The translations under genes were made by a program, and so were the position numbers. 64,000 nucleotides of DNA, taken from assembly GCA_028023455.1 (NCBI GenBank), contig JAQFVV010006208.1, positions 6,618,963 to 6,682,962 of the forward strand. The letters run 5' to 3'. The DNA is from Epiperipatus broadwayi. Its lineage: Eukaryota; Onychophora; Udeonychophora; Euonychophora; Peripatidae. Under the pieces are notes generated by a model. The model saw only the letters and a program-made list of their open reading frames with translations. It did not search any database and was not told the origin of the DNA. Below are positions 47,350 through 58,494 of the stretch, in pieces. Each line of letters starts with the position of its first letter. Position 1 is the first letter of the stretch.

Positions 47350-47500
47350 TCATTAGATGTCACATGATTTAATTTAATTAAGCTTGTGTTTACAAATGTT
47401 ATATATAGAGCTCGCAAAACAAACTCTTAACAAGCTTTGTTGAATACCCCCAACCTCAGACCAGTTTCTTCTACTGGCATCCTCAGTGAGGTGCTAGGAT
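47350..47500 (-). repeat. Family C element with hammerhead-like block
   Basis: Head TTAGATGTCACATGATTTAA at about 47353, then AAGCTTGTGTTTACAAATG and GAGCTCGCAAA, then the block at 47453-47492. Related heads at 29000 and 47735. Confidence 0.65.
47453..47492 (-). ncRNA. Hammerhead-like motif, family C
   Basis: Minus strand: ACCTCA / CTGAGGA / TGCCAGTAGAA / GAAA / CTGGT / C / TGAGGT. Stem I is six perfect Watson-Crick pairs and stem III has the A-U, C-G closure. Stem II is weak, which is the main doubt. Confidence 0.5.
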
Positions 47501-47599
47501 ATTCAATCATTAGATTAAAAATACCAGGACAAGCCCAGCACTTTATTTAATATATAATTATTAAGTAGAAACTCTGAAATTTTCAGACATCCATATGTC

Positions 47600-47830
47600 T
47601 TCCAATCCAGCTACCTAACTTAAATAGTCATATGGGACTGAACCAAGTTCAGATACATCATGTATTAATAGATTTAGCAATATAAAATTGCCAAAGCCAT
47701 CATAGCAAAAAATAAAATTACAAAAAAATCAAGTCAGATGTCACATGACTTAATTTAAACAAGCTTGTGTTTACAAATGTTATATATATTTTAATAAAGC
47801 TTGTGTTTACTAATGTTATATATACTATAG
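47600..47830 (+). repeat. Family C element head, with tRNA-like B-box upstream
   Basis: ATCAAGTCAGATGTCACATG at about 47730 is the family C head, followed by a partial tandem repeat of AAGCTTGTGTTTAC (47762, 47800). Just upstream, reversed, GGTTCAGTCCCATATGACTA (about 47622-47641) matches the B-box region seen in the family A element at 63292-63312. Confidence 0.5.
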
Positions 47831-47929
47831 AGAAACCCATGCAAACCTTAAATCTAGAATAGCCCAGCATGGTTACTTATATAATAAAATCAAATTCAGC
47901 AATGCTTATAGTACAATATTTATTGACCC

Positions 47930-48310
47930 CTAAAATAACACTGGTTATTTTTTCAAATTTGCTGACATTAAAATTGTCTGTTTTGAAAATTATAATTAAA
48001 AACGGAAAATAAAAGAGCCATGGCATATTATAAACTCTTAAAACTCTACAAATGTAAGAGCCAATAGCATTCCTTTCAGTGAACACTGGCCGTTTAATAC
48101 ATTGACATAGCCTGAAGCTTTTTTGCATGCAAATACACAAATTTATGATAATTAGCAGGCAGTTTAATTTACATTTTACATACAGAGGAATATGTCTCAT
48201 ACTTTACTATTTTTATTTCTTGGTTCTGGTTTTAAGGGTAATTCTTTATTATTTTTATGTCTTTGTTGTGCTTTGACAAAGATACATTGTATCGAAAGCC
48301 TGGCTTAGTA
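47930..48310 (+). mobile_element. Penelope-like element remnant
   Basis: Plus-strand translation with stops reads FFKFADIKIVCFENYN, KRKIKEPWHIINS, NSTNVRANSIPFSEHW, matching the C-terminal end of Penelope-like proteins (compare the 18.9 kb copy: NVKILQTE, KKKIKE, INRQ). Downstream at about 48272-48306 is a GATAC-ATT-GTATC hairpin preceded by TTGACAA and followed by GAAAG, a decayed terminal hammerhead block. Confidence 0.6.
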
Positions 48311-48673
48311 AATGATAAAGTTTTAGACTTAAATTTATTACCGTATTTGAGTTTCAGTTTTTCTTAAATATTATAATTTTTTAACATTGAATATTCTTCT
48401 ATTACACACAGCATTGTATTCATATGTAATCATCTATTATGAAATAATCAATTCTTCTTCTTCATTAATTTATAATAAAAATGGGTGTCTGCATTAAAAT
48501 CAAAATTTTCCATTGATGCAAGTAAAAATGCCTGAAATTTTAGAGAAATAAAACAAAGCAAATCAAACTCCAGTATTTCAACCAATTATTAGATATTAAA
48601 ATATTTTAATGTTATGAAAAATCTTTTTAGATGTAGTAATATTACGATATAATAATTGAATTTTTTATTTCAG

Positions 48674-48961
48674 CCATCCAGCCAAGTCCGCCAGTAGTTC
48701 AACGGATCACTGCCACTACTGCTTTATTGACATGGCAGCCATCACCCAGCAAAGCAGTTTTGGGATACCATGTGGAAATGAGAAAAGGAATTGAACAAAT
48801 TTGGATCAGGATTTCAAAAGAAAGATTATCAAATACTAGCTTTATAGCTGAAAATTTAGAAGTCGATGAAGAATATCAATTCCGTATTATTGCTGTAACA
48901 GAAATGGGCCCAAGTAAACCCAGTGAGCCTTCACAACCAATTAAAGCGAAGGAAACTTTTG
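48674..48961 (+). CDS. Exon 8: fibronectin type III domain (sister of exon 10)
   Basis: Acceptor TTTATTTCAG, donor GTAATT, phase 1-1, 96 codons. Begins SIQPSPPVVQRITATTALL; core Trp at about 21 (LTWQPS), KAVLGYHVEMRKGIEQIW at about 27-44, IRISKERLSNTS at about 45-56, EEYQFRIIAVTEMG at about 66-79. By hand count about 71 of 96 residues match exon 10, and lengths and exon ends are identical. The two are therefore paralogous modules from one duplication. A 5 kb repeat-filled intron separates it from exon 9. Confidence 0.94.
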
Positions 48962-49504
48962 GTAATTTAAAAGATATATATGTATTTATAAATAAATGAT
49001 TAATAATGTACATTAATTATAAATATCCTAAATACAAAAAGTTTGAAGCTTTGATAATTCTAACGGAGTTAATGTTAATCATTTCTCACAATCATAATTT
49101 ATTAGATTTTATTTATATATTTGCAGTTAAATGTTGAAAATCATGTAATATTTATGCTTGCTAATAATAAAATAAACATAACAATTTCATGCAGCTGACA
49201 AAATTAAGTTGTTTTTTTTTTTGTATCATTTCCTAAGATGATATCATTGCTGAAAATTAGTTCTTGAATCTAACTTTCAGAAGAGGAACAAACTGATCTC
49301 AAATCTGATAATTTTTTTTATTTTTACAATAATCATGCTATTTATACCACAATATTATTGATGTAAAACTCGGTAATATAATTCATAAATATTTACAAGT
49401 GACTGTTTATGAGATGTATAATCAAACCATTTCACAGCATTATTAAAACTGCACTCCATATTTTTATAATCTATCAAACCAATAGGAAAGGTATTATATT
49501 AACT

Positions 49505-50515
49505 TGTCTAATTATATCATCACCATTGTCAACCATTATCAATCCACTGCAGGATGAAGATCTCTCCAAGTTCAGTTCATCTTCTCTTACCAAACTTTAG
49601 CCTCTCTTCTCACATCATCTCTGCAAACTTTCTTATTTCATCTATCCATCTTAAATGTGGTCTCTTTTTGGATATTTTACAATCTCATGGAATGCAATTT
49701 AAAATTTCAATTGTCCTTCTATTATCACCTCTTTTAACAATGTAAGTCCAACTCCACTTCATTCTTTTAATTCTTTCAACGATGTCAGTAATACTTGTTT
49801 TCTCTCTTACCCATATATTGCATTTGCGATCTCTTCTTCTCCTAATATGTCTCTTCATACTTCTTTCAGTACTCTTCTATTAAGTGTCCAAGTCTCAGAT
49901 CCATAAATAAGAACTGATAAAACCCATTTATTAAAAACTTTTTCAAACACATAGGCATATTTTCTGTTAGTAGTAAGTTATTTTTATCAAAAGCATTCCA
50001 ACCACATTTAATTCTATGATTAATTTTATCTGTTATGTTTCCATCTGTAGTAATAATCTAATTATATACATATTGCTATGTCTTGTTCTTAACTTACCTT
50101 TGATTAAGACTAGCAATGTGATTTCTAAATTATTACTTTTCTTCTTTCAACGATGTCAGTAACACTCATTTGCTCTCTTATCCATATATTGCATTTTCGA
50201 TCTCTTTTTCTCCTAACATGCATCTCTTCATACTTCTTTCAGTGCCTCTTCTATTAAGTCTCCAAGTCTTAGAAACATAAGTAAGAATTGGTAAAACAAA
50301 GTTATTAAAAACCTTTTCAAACACATGCACATATTTCCTTTTAGTAGTAAGTTATGTCTCTCAAAAGCACTCCAACCATGTTTAATTCTATGATTAATTT
50401 CAACCGTTATGTTTCCATCTGTAGTAATAATCTATTTATATACATATTGCTATGTCTTGATCTTAACTTTCTCTTGATTAAGACTAGCAATATGATTTCT
50501 AAATTATTACTTTTC
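49505..50515 (-). mobile_element. Non-LTR retrotransposon 3' fragment with an internal tandem duplicate
   Basis: Reverse strand of the same family as 35.7-38.7 kb, from (GATGAT)n-like end at 49517 to about 50060. A second copy of the segment encoding the NRRAI-RLQTTQRSM, KRNIW and TGVTDIVERI regions follows at about 50140-50515. The two copies share even the trailing TATTGCTATGTCTTG block (about 50073 and 50446), so the piece was duplicated in place by about 370 bases. Confidence 0.85.
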
Positions 50516-50779
50516 TCAATAAAATAAATAACCCCACTGCAGATCAATTTCTAAAGTAGTTTTAATACAGAACAATAATATTTTAATAATATATATACAC
50601 ATATAATTATATGTTATACATAGATTACATTATGAATACATATAAATTTAATTCTACTTTCTGTGCTTCCTTAGTCTTTTTCTGGGAAGTATTAGTCCCT
50701 TGTATAATCATACACTTAATACTTAATTAAAGTCACTCTTTACCTAATATTCTGGAAAATGTCTTTACTTCTGTGAACC

Positions 50780-51010
50780 CTTGAGATGCATGTAAATTAT
50801 GATAAGATCAGGGCAATCTGTTTGATTTTTAGTCAGCTTGAGTACCTTCAGGAGCCGAGATCCTGGATCTGGAAACAAATTCTCGCTAGTTTCTTCTGCT
50901 GCTTCACATTGAACACATGAGGGAGGAGAAAAAAGACATGGCATTCTTTTTTTCCCTGCTTAAATAGTTTTCTTTCTCTTTTGTTTTCTGGGGTAATCTA
51001 TCTGTTTAAT
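50780..51010. repeat. Unclassified dispersed repeat (as at 15.6 and 56.6 kb)
   Basis: AAGATCAGGGCAATCTGTTT, then GAGTACCTTCAGGAGCC and a CTTCTGCTGCTTC block, aligned with 15570-15720 and 56585-56720. Confidence 0.45.
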
Positions 51011-51094
51011 CTTTATATGGGTGAAAGGTTTTTTTATATATTTATTAAGGTTTTTTAAAACAGATCTTTCTAGAATTCAATTGTTAGTTAGTTA

Positions 51095-51411
51095 AACCAC
51101 TAAACATCACATGATCACCATCTCATACAAGCACATAATTGTTGTAAACAAAGGCAAAACTCTCCATACAGTAGTGCCACCCTGTGCTAACCAGAGTAAT
51201 CAATGGATGCCAGAAGACTTGTGCATAAAATCCCTATCTAGTGCCTACTCATCCAATATCCTCAAACTAGTTTCTGGCTTGTGGCCATCATCAGTGAGGA
51301 GCCTTGGATCTGAGAGCACTGCACCTAGATCTTAGGATGCACAAGCCTTCTGGCATCCATTGATTACTCTGGTTAGCACAGGGTGGCAATACTGTATGGA
51401 GAGTTTTGCCT
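51095..51411. mobile_element. Family A inverted-dimer element, 14-base target duplication
   Basis: Flanked by TTGTTAGTTAGTTA (51081-51094, 51412-51425). Starts AACCACTAAACATCACATGA; left arm with the hammerhead-like block on the minus strand (51259-51300); short right arm ending GTTTTGCCTT. Very intact and probably young. Confidence 0.92.
51259..51300 (-). ncRNA. Hammerhead-like motif, family A, best paired copy
   Basis: Minus strand: TCCTCA / CTGATGA / TGGC-CACAA-GCCA / GAAA / CTAGT / T / TGAGGA. Here the base pair next to the core is U-A (A/A in other copies) and stem I is fully Watson-Crick. This is the copy most likely to be active. Confidence 0.68.
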
Positions 51412-51429
51412 TTGTTAGTTAGTTATTAA

Positions 51430-52560
51430 CAATTGAATTCCTGTGTAATCAGATTTTACTTTTTAGTTCTCTCTCATTATTTAATGTTTTAATTTATTTC
51501 CACTTTATTATGTAATTAGTTTTATACAAAATTTTAGAAGATATAAATTTTAGTATTAATTTCATACATTTTAATGTTAATTAATAGATATTCCACACAT
51601 ATTCATTGGAAAATCTTCATACCTTCAGTGAACTAGAGATCGAAATATATGAATCCCCACCCCATAATGTTAGCTTAATTTATTTGATAAATATAGAAAC
51701 AATATCAGTTGGTTTCAAAATTTGAATGCACAGACCATAAAGTATACATCTAAGCAGTATTAAATTTTTTAATCTAAATTATAAGGATATTACTATGGAT
51801 TAGAGTGATTAGTAATCAGCTTAAAAATTTAAATAGAATATTTCTATTTTACACCTAAGAGTATATAACTAAGCAAATATTTTATGCTTTGGTTTTAATT
51901 CTAAGAAGCCACTGATAAAACTTTAGAAAAAAATAACAAAGAAAAACAAAAGTTAAAAATGGGCTTACTTTTAACAAATACTTCCACAGATATTACATCA
52001 TAATTCATTAGTAGGCTTAATTGACTTTTTGAGTCTCTGGATTTTAATCTTTTTTTTGCAGAAAATGTTTTCCTAAAAGCCTTCAACACACTGTCTGATT
52101 GTGGCTGTTTATAATCTCTTCTTAGTCACTTCTTCCCAATAAAAACAACCAATATTTATACAAATTAGGCTATTTTCTGAACTACTGTAAAAGTTTCATA
52201 TAAATTTATTTCTTTTAACTACTGGTTTATTGATTTCTGTATCTATTCTATAAAAAGAATAAAGAAATGCAATTTTTAATTATTTTAACTTGAAAAACTG
52301 TGTTTTAAATGACGTATAATATAGTTTTTGTAATATCTATTCTGTAATTGATTTGTTGAAATATTTATTTATAGAGTTTATTAAATGAGAAATTGAATAA
52401 AAAATGAGACAGCATTAGATATTTTTTGAGATTTTTGATCAAATTTGATATTAGTTGGCTTCATATTAATTTTTTTCTATATTTTTTTGTATTTCTGGAA
52501 ATAAATATGTATCTTTTTTTCTATTTATTGAAAGCTCATTTATATAGAGTGGTATTAAAT
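51430..52560. other. No recognised feature (intron)
   Basis: AT-rich; short open frames without content. Confidence 0.4.
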
Positions 52561-52574
52561 CTAGAAAGCTATAA

Positions 52575-53775
52575 AAAATGGTACCTTTGTTTAGCATCAT
52601 TAATAATTTGACAATTATCATTTTAAAATAGGTTTCATTTATCTGTTCTAAAAAATTTTGGTAATTGTATTTTATGCAATTAGTTATTTCAAACAGAGGA
52701 TGTGATGTGACTTCTCCTTAAACGGAGTCAGAAATCTCTCAGCAACTATGCCCAAAGAAAACTGTTAGCCACTTTACCTTCCCCTTCCATTCCCCACCCT
52801 AAACTTTCCCATAATCTGCTCCATCCCATTTCCACAACATAATCTTTGTCAACTCTATGGCCTTTATATCTAAATCCCCCTTATCTTTTCCCAAACCCAA
52901 CATAAAAACCAATAACTCACTTTCTGTATAATCACTTTGTTCGTATTTATTCTCCCATAACTTCTTTATTTGTATCCTTTCTGCTTTCAAGTATTTACAT
53001 TCAATCAACAGATACCTAATATTTTCTATGTCTTCCTTACACAATTTGCAAACTAAATCACCCATATTTTTCCATTTACATGTATATTCTCTTGTTGCTA
53101 AAGATCCTGTTTGAGCCTTAAACAATAAGCTACTTTCCTTACTATTATCATAAATTAACTCTCACCCAATGTTCCGTTTACTTCTATATATATTTAAACT
53201 CTTTTTACTCTCCATACTAGTTCTCCATCTCTCCAACTCCCTATTCTTTATTAATGCATCTATTCTTTTATCCCATTCTTTATCACTATAACACTCAACA
53301 ATCCTCCTAACACAATCATCCCACCTTTTATACAATTATACTGATATAAATTCTTTATCCAAATCCTTTGCATACCACATTATCTTTCTCACCCATCTTA
53401 TTGCCTGCCCTTTACTCATAACCCAATTAAATACTATTTTGGCTATTCTTTTATCATCCATAAACTGCAACCTACCAAACATTTTCATTTTACTTTTTGT
53501 ATCTTTCATATGAAAACTTGACCATCCCATTTTTTCTTGAATTGCCTCCTTTGCTGTCCATACCCTTGGTACTTTCTCTAAGTAGTCTAATACCCTTTTA
53601 CTGCAAAACCCTATATATAGTAGCACCACTCAATGCAGGCCAGAGTAATCAATGGATACCTTTATTTAGCATTATTAATAATTTGATAATTATCAATTTA
53701 AAATAGGTTTTGTTTATCTGTTCTTAAAAATTTTGGTAATTGTATTTTATGATTAGTTATTTCAAACAGAGGCAA
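52575..53775 (-). mobile_element. Second non-LTR retrotransposon family, 3' fragment, between about 120-base direct repeats
   Basis: Minus-strand coding in two pieces. 53629-53336 encodes WSSFHMKDTKSKMKMFGRLQ, FMDDKRIAKIVFNWVMSKGQ and AIRWVRKIMWYAKDLDKEFI. 53125-52799 encodes TGSLATREYTCKWKNMGDLV with a zinc-knuckle-like CKLCKEDIENIRYLLIEC. Such a C-terminal CCHC-type segment is common after the RT of non-LTR elements. The fragment is enclosed by near-identical direct repeats (about 52575-52697 and 53652-53771, TTAGCAT-ATTAATAATTTGA). The right repeat is joined to family A arm fragments (53605-53650 and 53771-53885). Confidence 0.78.
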
Positions 53776-53945
53776 AACTCTCCATACAGTAGCGCCACTC
53801 AATGCAAGCCAAAGTAATCAATGGATGCATCCTTTGATTACTTAGGCTTGCACCGAGTGGCACTACTGTATGGTGAGTTTTACCTCTGAAGAACAGTTTG
53901 TGTGAGCATAAAGAATGGTAATCATGTGATGTTTGATGGATATTT
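53771..53945. mobile_element. Short family A element
   Basis: GGCAAAACTCTCCATACAGT arm, then its complement ACTGTATGGTGAGTTTTACC, then the reversed head GTGAGCATAAAGAATGGTAA and TCATGTGATGTTTGATGG. No hammerhead block. Flank TATTTCAAACA occurs on both sides (about 53758 and 53940), a probable target duplication. Confidence 0.8.
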
Positions 53946-54002
53946 CAAACAGCCGAATTAATTAAAGCAAAGTTGTTTTTGAACTACAAATTTCTATTGC
54001 AG

Positions 54003-54104
54003 TAGAACAAACTAAAGAAAGCATTAGCATTAGAGATCAAGTTGAAATTGAACAAACAACAGAAGTTCTTCAAGAAACAGTTACAATGGAAGAGGCCCTT
54101 CAGT
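54003..54104 (+). CDS. Exon 9: acidic linker
   Basis: Acceptor TCTATTGCAG, donor GTAAGA, phase 1-1, 34 codons, beginning VEQTKESISIRDQVEIEQ and ending TMEEALQ. It is acidic with no globular motif, and lies 91 bases upstream of FnIII exon 10. It is probably the counterpart of exon 7. The open frame and symmetric phase support it; on sequence alone the peptide has too little character to classify further. Confidence 0.8.
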
Positions 54105-54195
54105 GTAAGAATTTTGATTATATATATACATAAATATACGTATATGGGATTAAATAAAATTCAGAAAAGTTTAATGTTATTTTTCTCATTTATAG

Positions 54196-54483
54196 CAATT
54201 CAACCTAGTCCGCCTATTGTTCATAGGATTTCATCAACTTCAGCTTTGTTGACGTGGCAGGCACCACCAAATAAAGCAGTATTAGGGTACCACATCGAAC
54301 AACGAAAAGGCATTGAAACAGTCTGGATACGAATCACAAAAGAAAGATTATCGGATACTAGTTATTTAGTGGAAAATTTGGAAGAAGATGAAGAGTACCA
54401 GTTCCGTATTATTTCAGTAACAGAATTAGGTGAAAGTAAACCAAGCCAGGCTTCTCAACCAACAAAAGCAAAAGAGACTATCG
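54196..54483 (+). CDS. Exon 10: fibronectin type III domain (sister of exon 8)
   Basis: Acceptor CATTTATAG, donor GTAAGT, phase 1-1, 96 codons. SIQPSPPIVHRISSTSALL start, core Trp at about 21, GYHIEQRKGIETVWIRITKE at about 31-50, EDEEYQFRIISVTELGES at about 64-81. Exon length, boundaries and about three quarters of the residues equal exon 8. Together with linker exon 9 it forms a compact linker-Fn unit spanning only 480 bases, whereas in the exon 7-8 copy the intervening intron has grown to 3.1 kb. Confidence 0.94.
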
Positions 54484-56230
54484 GTAAGTACTTTTTCAAA
54501 AATTATTAAGTAAGTTTTTGTTTTTCATTGTACGATGGGAAGCATGATGGAATTCTATCAATTATCAAGTAATATCATTGGCTTATCGTAATAATATGTT
54601 GGCTTAGTAACTAAAGTTAGTTTCTGCGAAATCAATTTTTAAATCATTTTTTATTTTGAATCAATTAGTTTTTTTGGTGATCATTTTAGTAATTATTTTC
54701 TTTTAAATATTCGTTTGTTTTACACGTTACTATATATATCTATTTGATTATCTAATAGTCATACAGATGTACAATTTAGAAGCAATATGACAACCATTTA
54801 CAAATATTTCACTTTTTAAATATTTGCATTTATATATATTAAAGTGTTTGTTCACACGGTGCCATATTTGACATGTTAAAATTTTCTTCCTCTGCATAAT
54901 TATAAAAGTTTGTTGTAGATCCTTTAAAACAGTAGTTGTTTACGAATCAACATTTGAGCTGTTAGAAAATGTTCTTAAATTTTATAAGTATTAATTGGAC
55001 AAAGAATTTCTTATGAATAAATAGTTTTTAATCCCATAATTTATATACACATAATTTTCTTTTTATATGATAGTTTGGTTTCTGAAAATTATATGTAAAA
55101 AAAATTTGTGTAAAAAAAATACGTTGAATATATGGAAAATAAGGAGATTGGTTCCGTGTATAAGAAATCAATGAAAATAATTAAATAAATCATATGAAAA
55201 ATTTTGTTAGAATATTATATTTTTTGTGTGCTATCAAATTACTCTGGCTTGCTCTAAGTGGTGCTTCTGTATGGAGAATTTTGCCTCCGCGTCTATATTA
55301 AATGTTATCAAAAATAGGGGGAATGTTATCACTGTCTACCTATTACTAGCCTGCAGCTTCTTACCTTGGACATCTGCAACATACACACAACAGCCAAACA
55401 CTGCAAAGTTGGAACTGTGGAGCACACAGTTTCATACAAGGATTTCTGTAATTTTTTCATGAACTAGGCAATGGCGATTGGCATTAAGCTTAACGATTAT
55501 ATAATATACAAGTACAAAGAACCAAAGTAAAAAAAAGACTCATGAATAATATAGGGAGTGCTGCAGTTCCACAGTGCCTATATACAAGCCCCACTGGTGA
55601 GTTTGTATTACACTCACACACTTGTAAATTTAAATTAGGAGTATACTTACTTATTGTCTATAAAACATATTTTAAAGTTTTATACATTATGAAGAATTGC
55701 TGAATACTCTTATAATATAAAATAATGATTTGTTTAAATATAATTCCAATCGTAAAAAAAAAAAACATTCTCTTTAAAAATAATATACATTACATAAAAA
55801 TCAATTTAAAAAAAAGAAAAGTTATGTTTATTTGTAATTTTGAATAATGAAAAGCTTTTAAATGTTTTATTTTTTCAGCGTTTGTTTATTGTAATTGAAT
55901 TCTTGAACTGATACTCAAGAAAACTGGATGAAATAGTTCAAAGATCCCTTTTAGAATATGATTTTTTTATGATATGAATCTTGTGACTTGATTCGGATCG
56001 AATTTTTGAATAGAAAAAAAAATTCTTAAAACTGTTTGATACAAAAGTTATTTTATTATTGAAATTCTTATTGTGTTTTTGAAAAAGGAACATTTAAAAG
56101 AAAAGTGAATTTAACGTATTTTTATAATATATATTTTATATATCCATATTCTACATATAAACATGCATTAACATATTAAATAACTAAATTTGGTTTGAAA
56201 TTGAAATATTTTTTTGATATTTATAAATTG
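54484..56230. other. Intron, mostly without recognised features
   Basis: A lone family A arm remnant lies at about 55239-55290 (GAATTTTGCCTCCG). The rest is AT-rich. Confidence 0.4.
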
Positions 56231-57433
56231 TTTCTCCATTATAATAATATAAGAATACCATTTATCCATCTTTCTTTTGGTTTACTTATTGACTGGGTTG
56301 TGTATTTTCATATACATATTGTATGGATAATAAGAGCTTATCAATGCTAATTAACACAAAATTAGCACTGACTCTCACAGCAAAATATCATCAACAGCTA
56401 TATTGATCACTTGGTACACAAACAAATAAAACGCTATTTATATATGTAGACCACTATTGGGTTAATCTCCGACTTCAACAGTCTATCGCCCAATTCTGGC
56501 CGAGTACAAATTTAACAAATGAATATACTCACATTTCATTCTGTGTTTTTTCCTATAGAGTCTGTTAGGCATATAAAAACAAAATAAGATCTGTGCGATC
56601 TGCTTTAGCCCCTAGCTGGCTGATGGTGCCTTTCTGTAGCCGGCTGTTGGTATCTTCAGAGGCACAGTCTCTGGAATTGCTTCTCCTCAGTGCACGAACC
56701 ACCTGTTGCTTCCCGGACAGCTTCTGACTGGCTTCTTTCAGCCCTGTTCTAATCTCCAGCCAACTCCAAATACCCAATACTAACTGTTCACAATTAAAAT
56801 AGTTCACAGTGAACACACAAGTAATTCCACGAAAGCAAAAACTACACTGTCGCACTTTCTGTACATGCTATTTATAATTCTCACTGATTTCCGGTTTTAA
56901 TTCTTAATCACTATCTTATTTCCTCAGATAGCAATCAATCTGTTTTCCCTCAGGTATTTTTAATTAGTCTTTTTTGACTTTAATTGTTTTAATGAAATAT
57001 TTCTTATTAGTAACTCTCTCTTATCATTTATCAAGCAGGATTTCTTATTATTTGTTTTATGCAACTTAATTTCTGTCATTTACTTTAAGCAATTATTTCT
57101 TTTCATTTATTAAAAATTTGTTTAACTTTCTTTCCATAGTATACTAATTAATTTTACTCTCATTCACCTTAACTTTATCTGCTAGCTATCTATTAAATAT
57201 ATTTCTCTAAATATATTTTCTTTGCCTTATCTTTATCTGGAGTAATGCACATGTTATTTACTTGTATAATTATTGGACTTAAATATTAATACAAAACATA
57301 CCAGACAGCACTATTTGTTTGGGATATAACTGCTTTTAAAACATCACAAAATTGAATACCTTTCAATAAATATTCAATATTTAAATCAAAAAGAAAATAT
57401 ATATATAAACTGATGTTTATATATTTATTTCAG

Positions 57434-57505
57434 TGGAAAAAATGCAGTCGTTAGTAGCAGAAACTGAAGAAACTAAAGTTTTAGTTCATACTAAAGAAGA
57501 AAAAG
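57434..57505 (+). CDS. Exon 11: 24-codon linker, copy 1 of a tandem exon duplication
   Basis: Acceptor TTTATTTCAG, donor GTAATA, phase 1-1. Peptide VEKMQSLVAETEETKVLV followed by HTKEEK. It differs from exon 12 at only three residues, and the flanking intron sequence on both sides is also recognisably duplicated. Such small charged exons add spacer length. Splice sites look intact, so both copies could be used. Confidence 0.75.
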
Positions 57506-57804
57506 GTAATATTTACATGTATTTTTATTAGTCATTTTATTTATATTTTTAATAGTTCGAGCTAAATCTTTTGAATTGTAATTTTATATATTATATGTGT
57601 TTATTTGTGTAAGAATTTGTTTTAATTTCATTAATTATTTTTTTATGCTTTTATTTTTAGTATTTGTATTATTATTTAGAATATATTCTCTTAAACAATT
57701 CAAAACTCTCCATACAGTAGTGTCATCTTGTGCCAACAAGAGCAATCAATGGATGCCAGAAGGCTTGTGCATAAAATCCCTATCTAGTGCCTACTCATCC
57801 AATA

Positions 57805-57846
57805 TCCCCAGACCAGTTTCTGGCTTGTGGCCTTCATCAGTGAGGA
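57805..57846 (-). ncRNA. Hammerhead-like motif, family A, left arm
   Basis: Minus strand: TCCTCA / CTGATGA / A-GGC-CACAA-GCC-A / GAAA / CTGGT / C / TGGGGA. All consensus pieces present. Confidence 0.58.
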
Positions 57847-57972
57847 GCCTTGGATCTGAGAGCATTGCACCTAGATCTTAGGATCTAATGCAACCCTCTA
57901 GCAGCCACCTTTTAACTCTACTTAACTACAAAACTATGAGATATCTAGGTGCAGTGCTAACAGATCCAAGGC

Positions 57973-58014
57973 TCCTCACTGATGAAGGCCACAAGCCAGA
58001 AAGTAGTCTGGGGA
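57973..58014 (+). ncRNA. Hammerhead-like motif, family A, right arm
   Basis: Plus strand: TCCTCA / CTGATGA / A-GGC-CACAA-GCC-A / GAAA / GTAGT / C / TGGGGA. One stem III change (C to G after GAAA) weakens the short stem. Confidence 0.5.
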
Positions 58015-58494
58015 TATTGGATGAGTAGGCACTAGATAGGGATTTTATGCACAAACCTTTTAGCATCCATTAGTGCCATCTTGTTGGCACAAGATGGCAC
58101 TACTGTATGGAGAGTTTTGTTTTGTTTAATAACAATTATGTGCTAGTATGAGATAGTGATCATGTGATGTTTAGCGGTTTAATATATTCTCTTACGAATA
58201 TGCAAATAATTAATGCTTAAAATAATTAAATCGCAAATTCAATAGTTATGTTTGATTAAATTTATTTATATTCATTATACAATAGTTTTTTAAGGTTCAT
58301 TGTTTTTAGTAATATTAAATATATATATATTTTCAATAATCTTAAGTTTTTATATTATTTTATTTAATGTTTCAATTGCTCAAAAACATAATAATATAAG
58401 AATACCATTTATCGGTTTTCTTTTTATGTAACCTGTCCTTTTGGGTTCAGTCACTGAATGCATATTTGTTTGGTATATAACTACTTTTGAAACA

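Larger units (their letters stand above)
57694..58180. mobile_element. Family A inverted-dimer element, both arms full, 14-base target duplication
   Basis: Flanked by AATATATTCTCTTA (57680-57693 and 58181-58194). Left arm from CAAAACTCTCCATACAGTAG; both arms keep the hammerhead-like block (57805-57846 minus; 57973-58014 plus), joined by CTTAACTACAAAACTATGAG. The right end is the reversed head ending TTTAGCGGTTT. This is the best model of the complete inverted dimer. Confidence 0.93.

Noticed and set aside
47877-48200. 107-codon open frame on the minus strand
   Set aside because: The opposite strand reads as a decayed Penelope C-terminal region, so this is its shadow.
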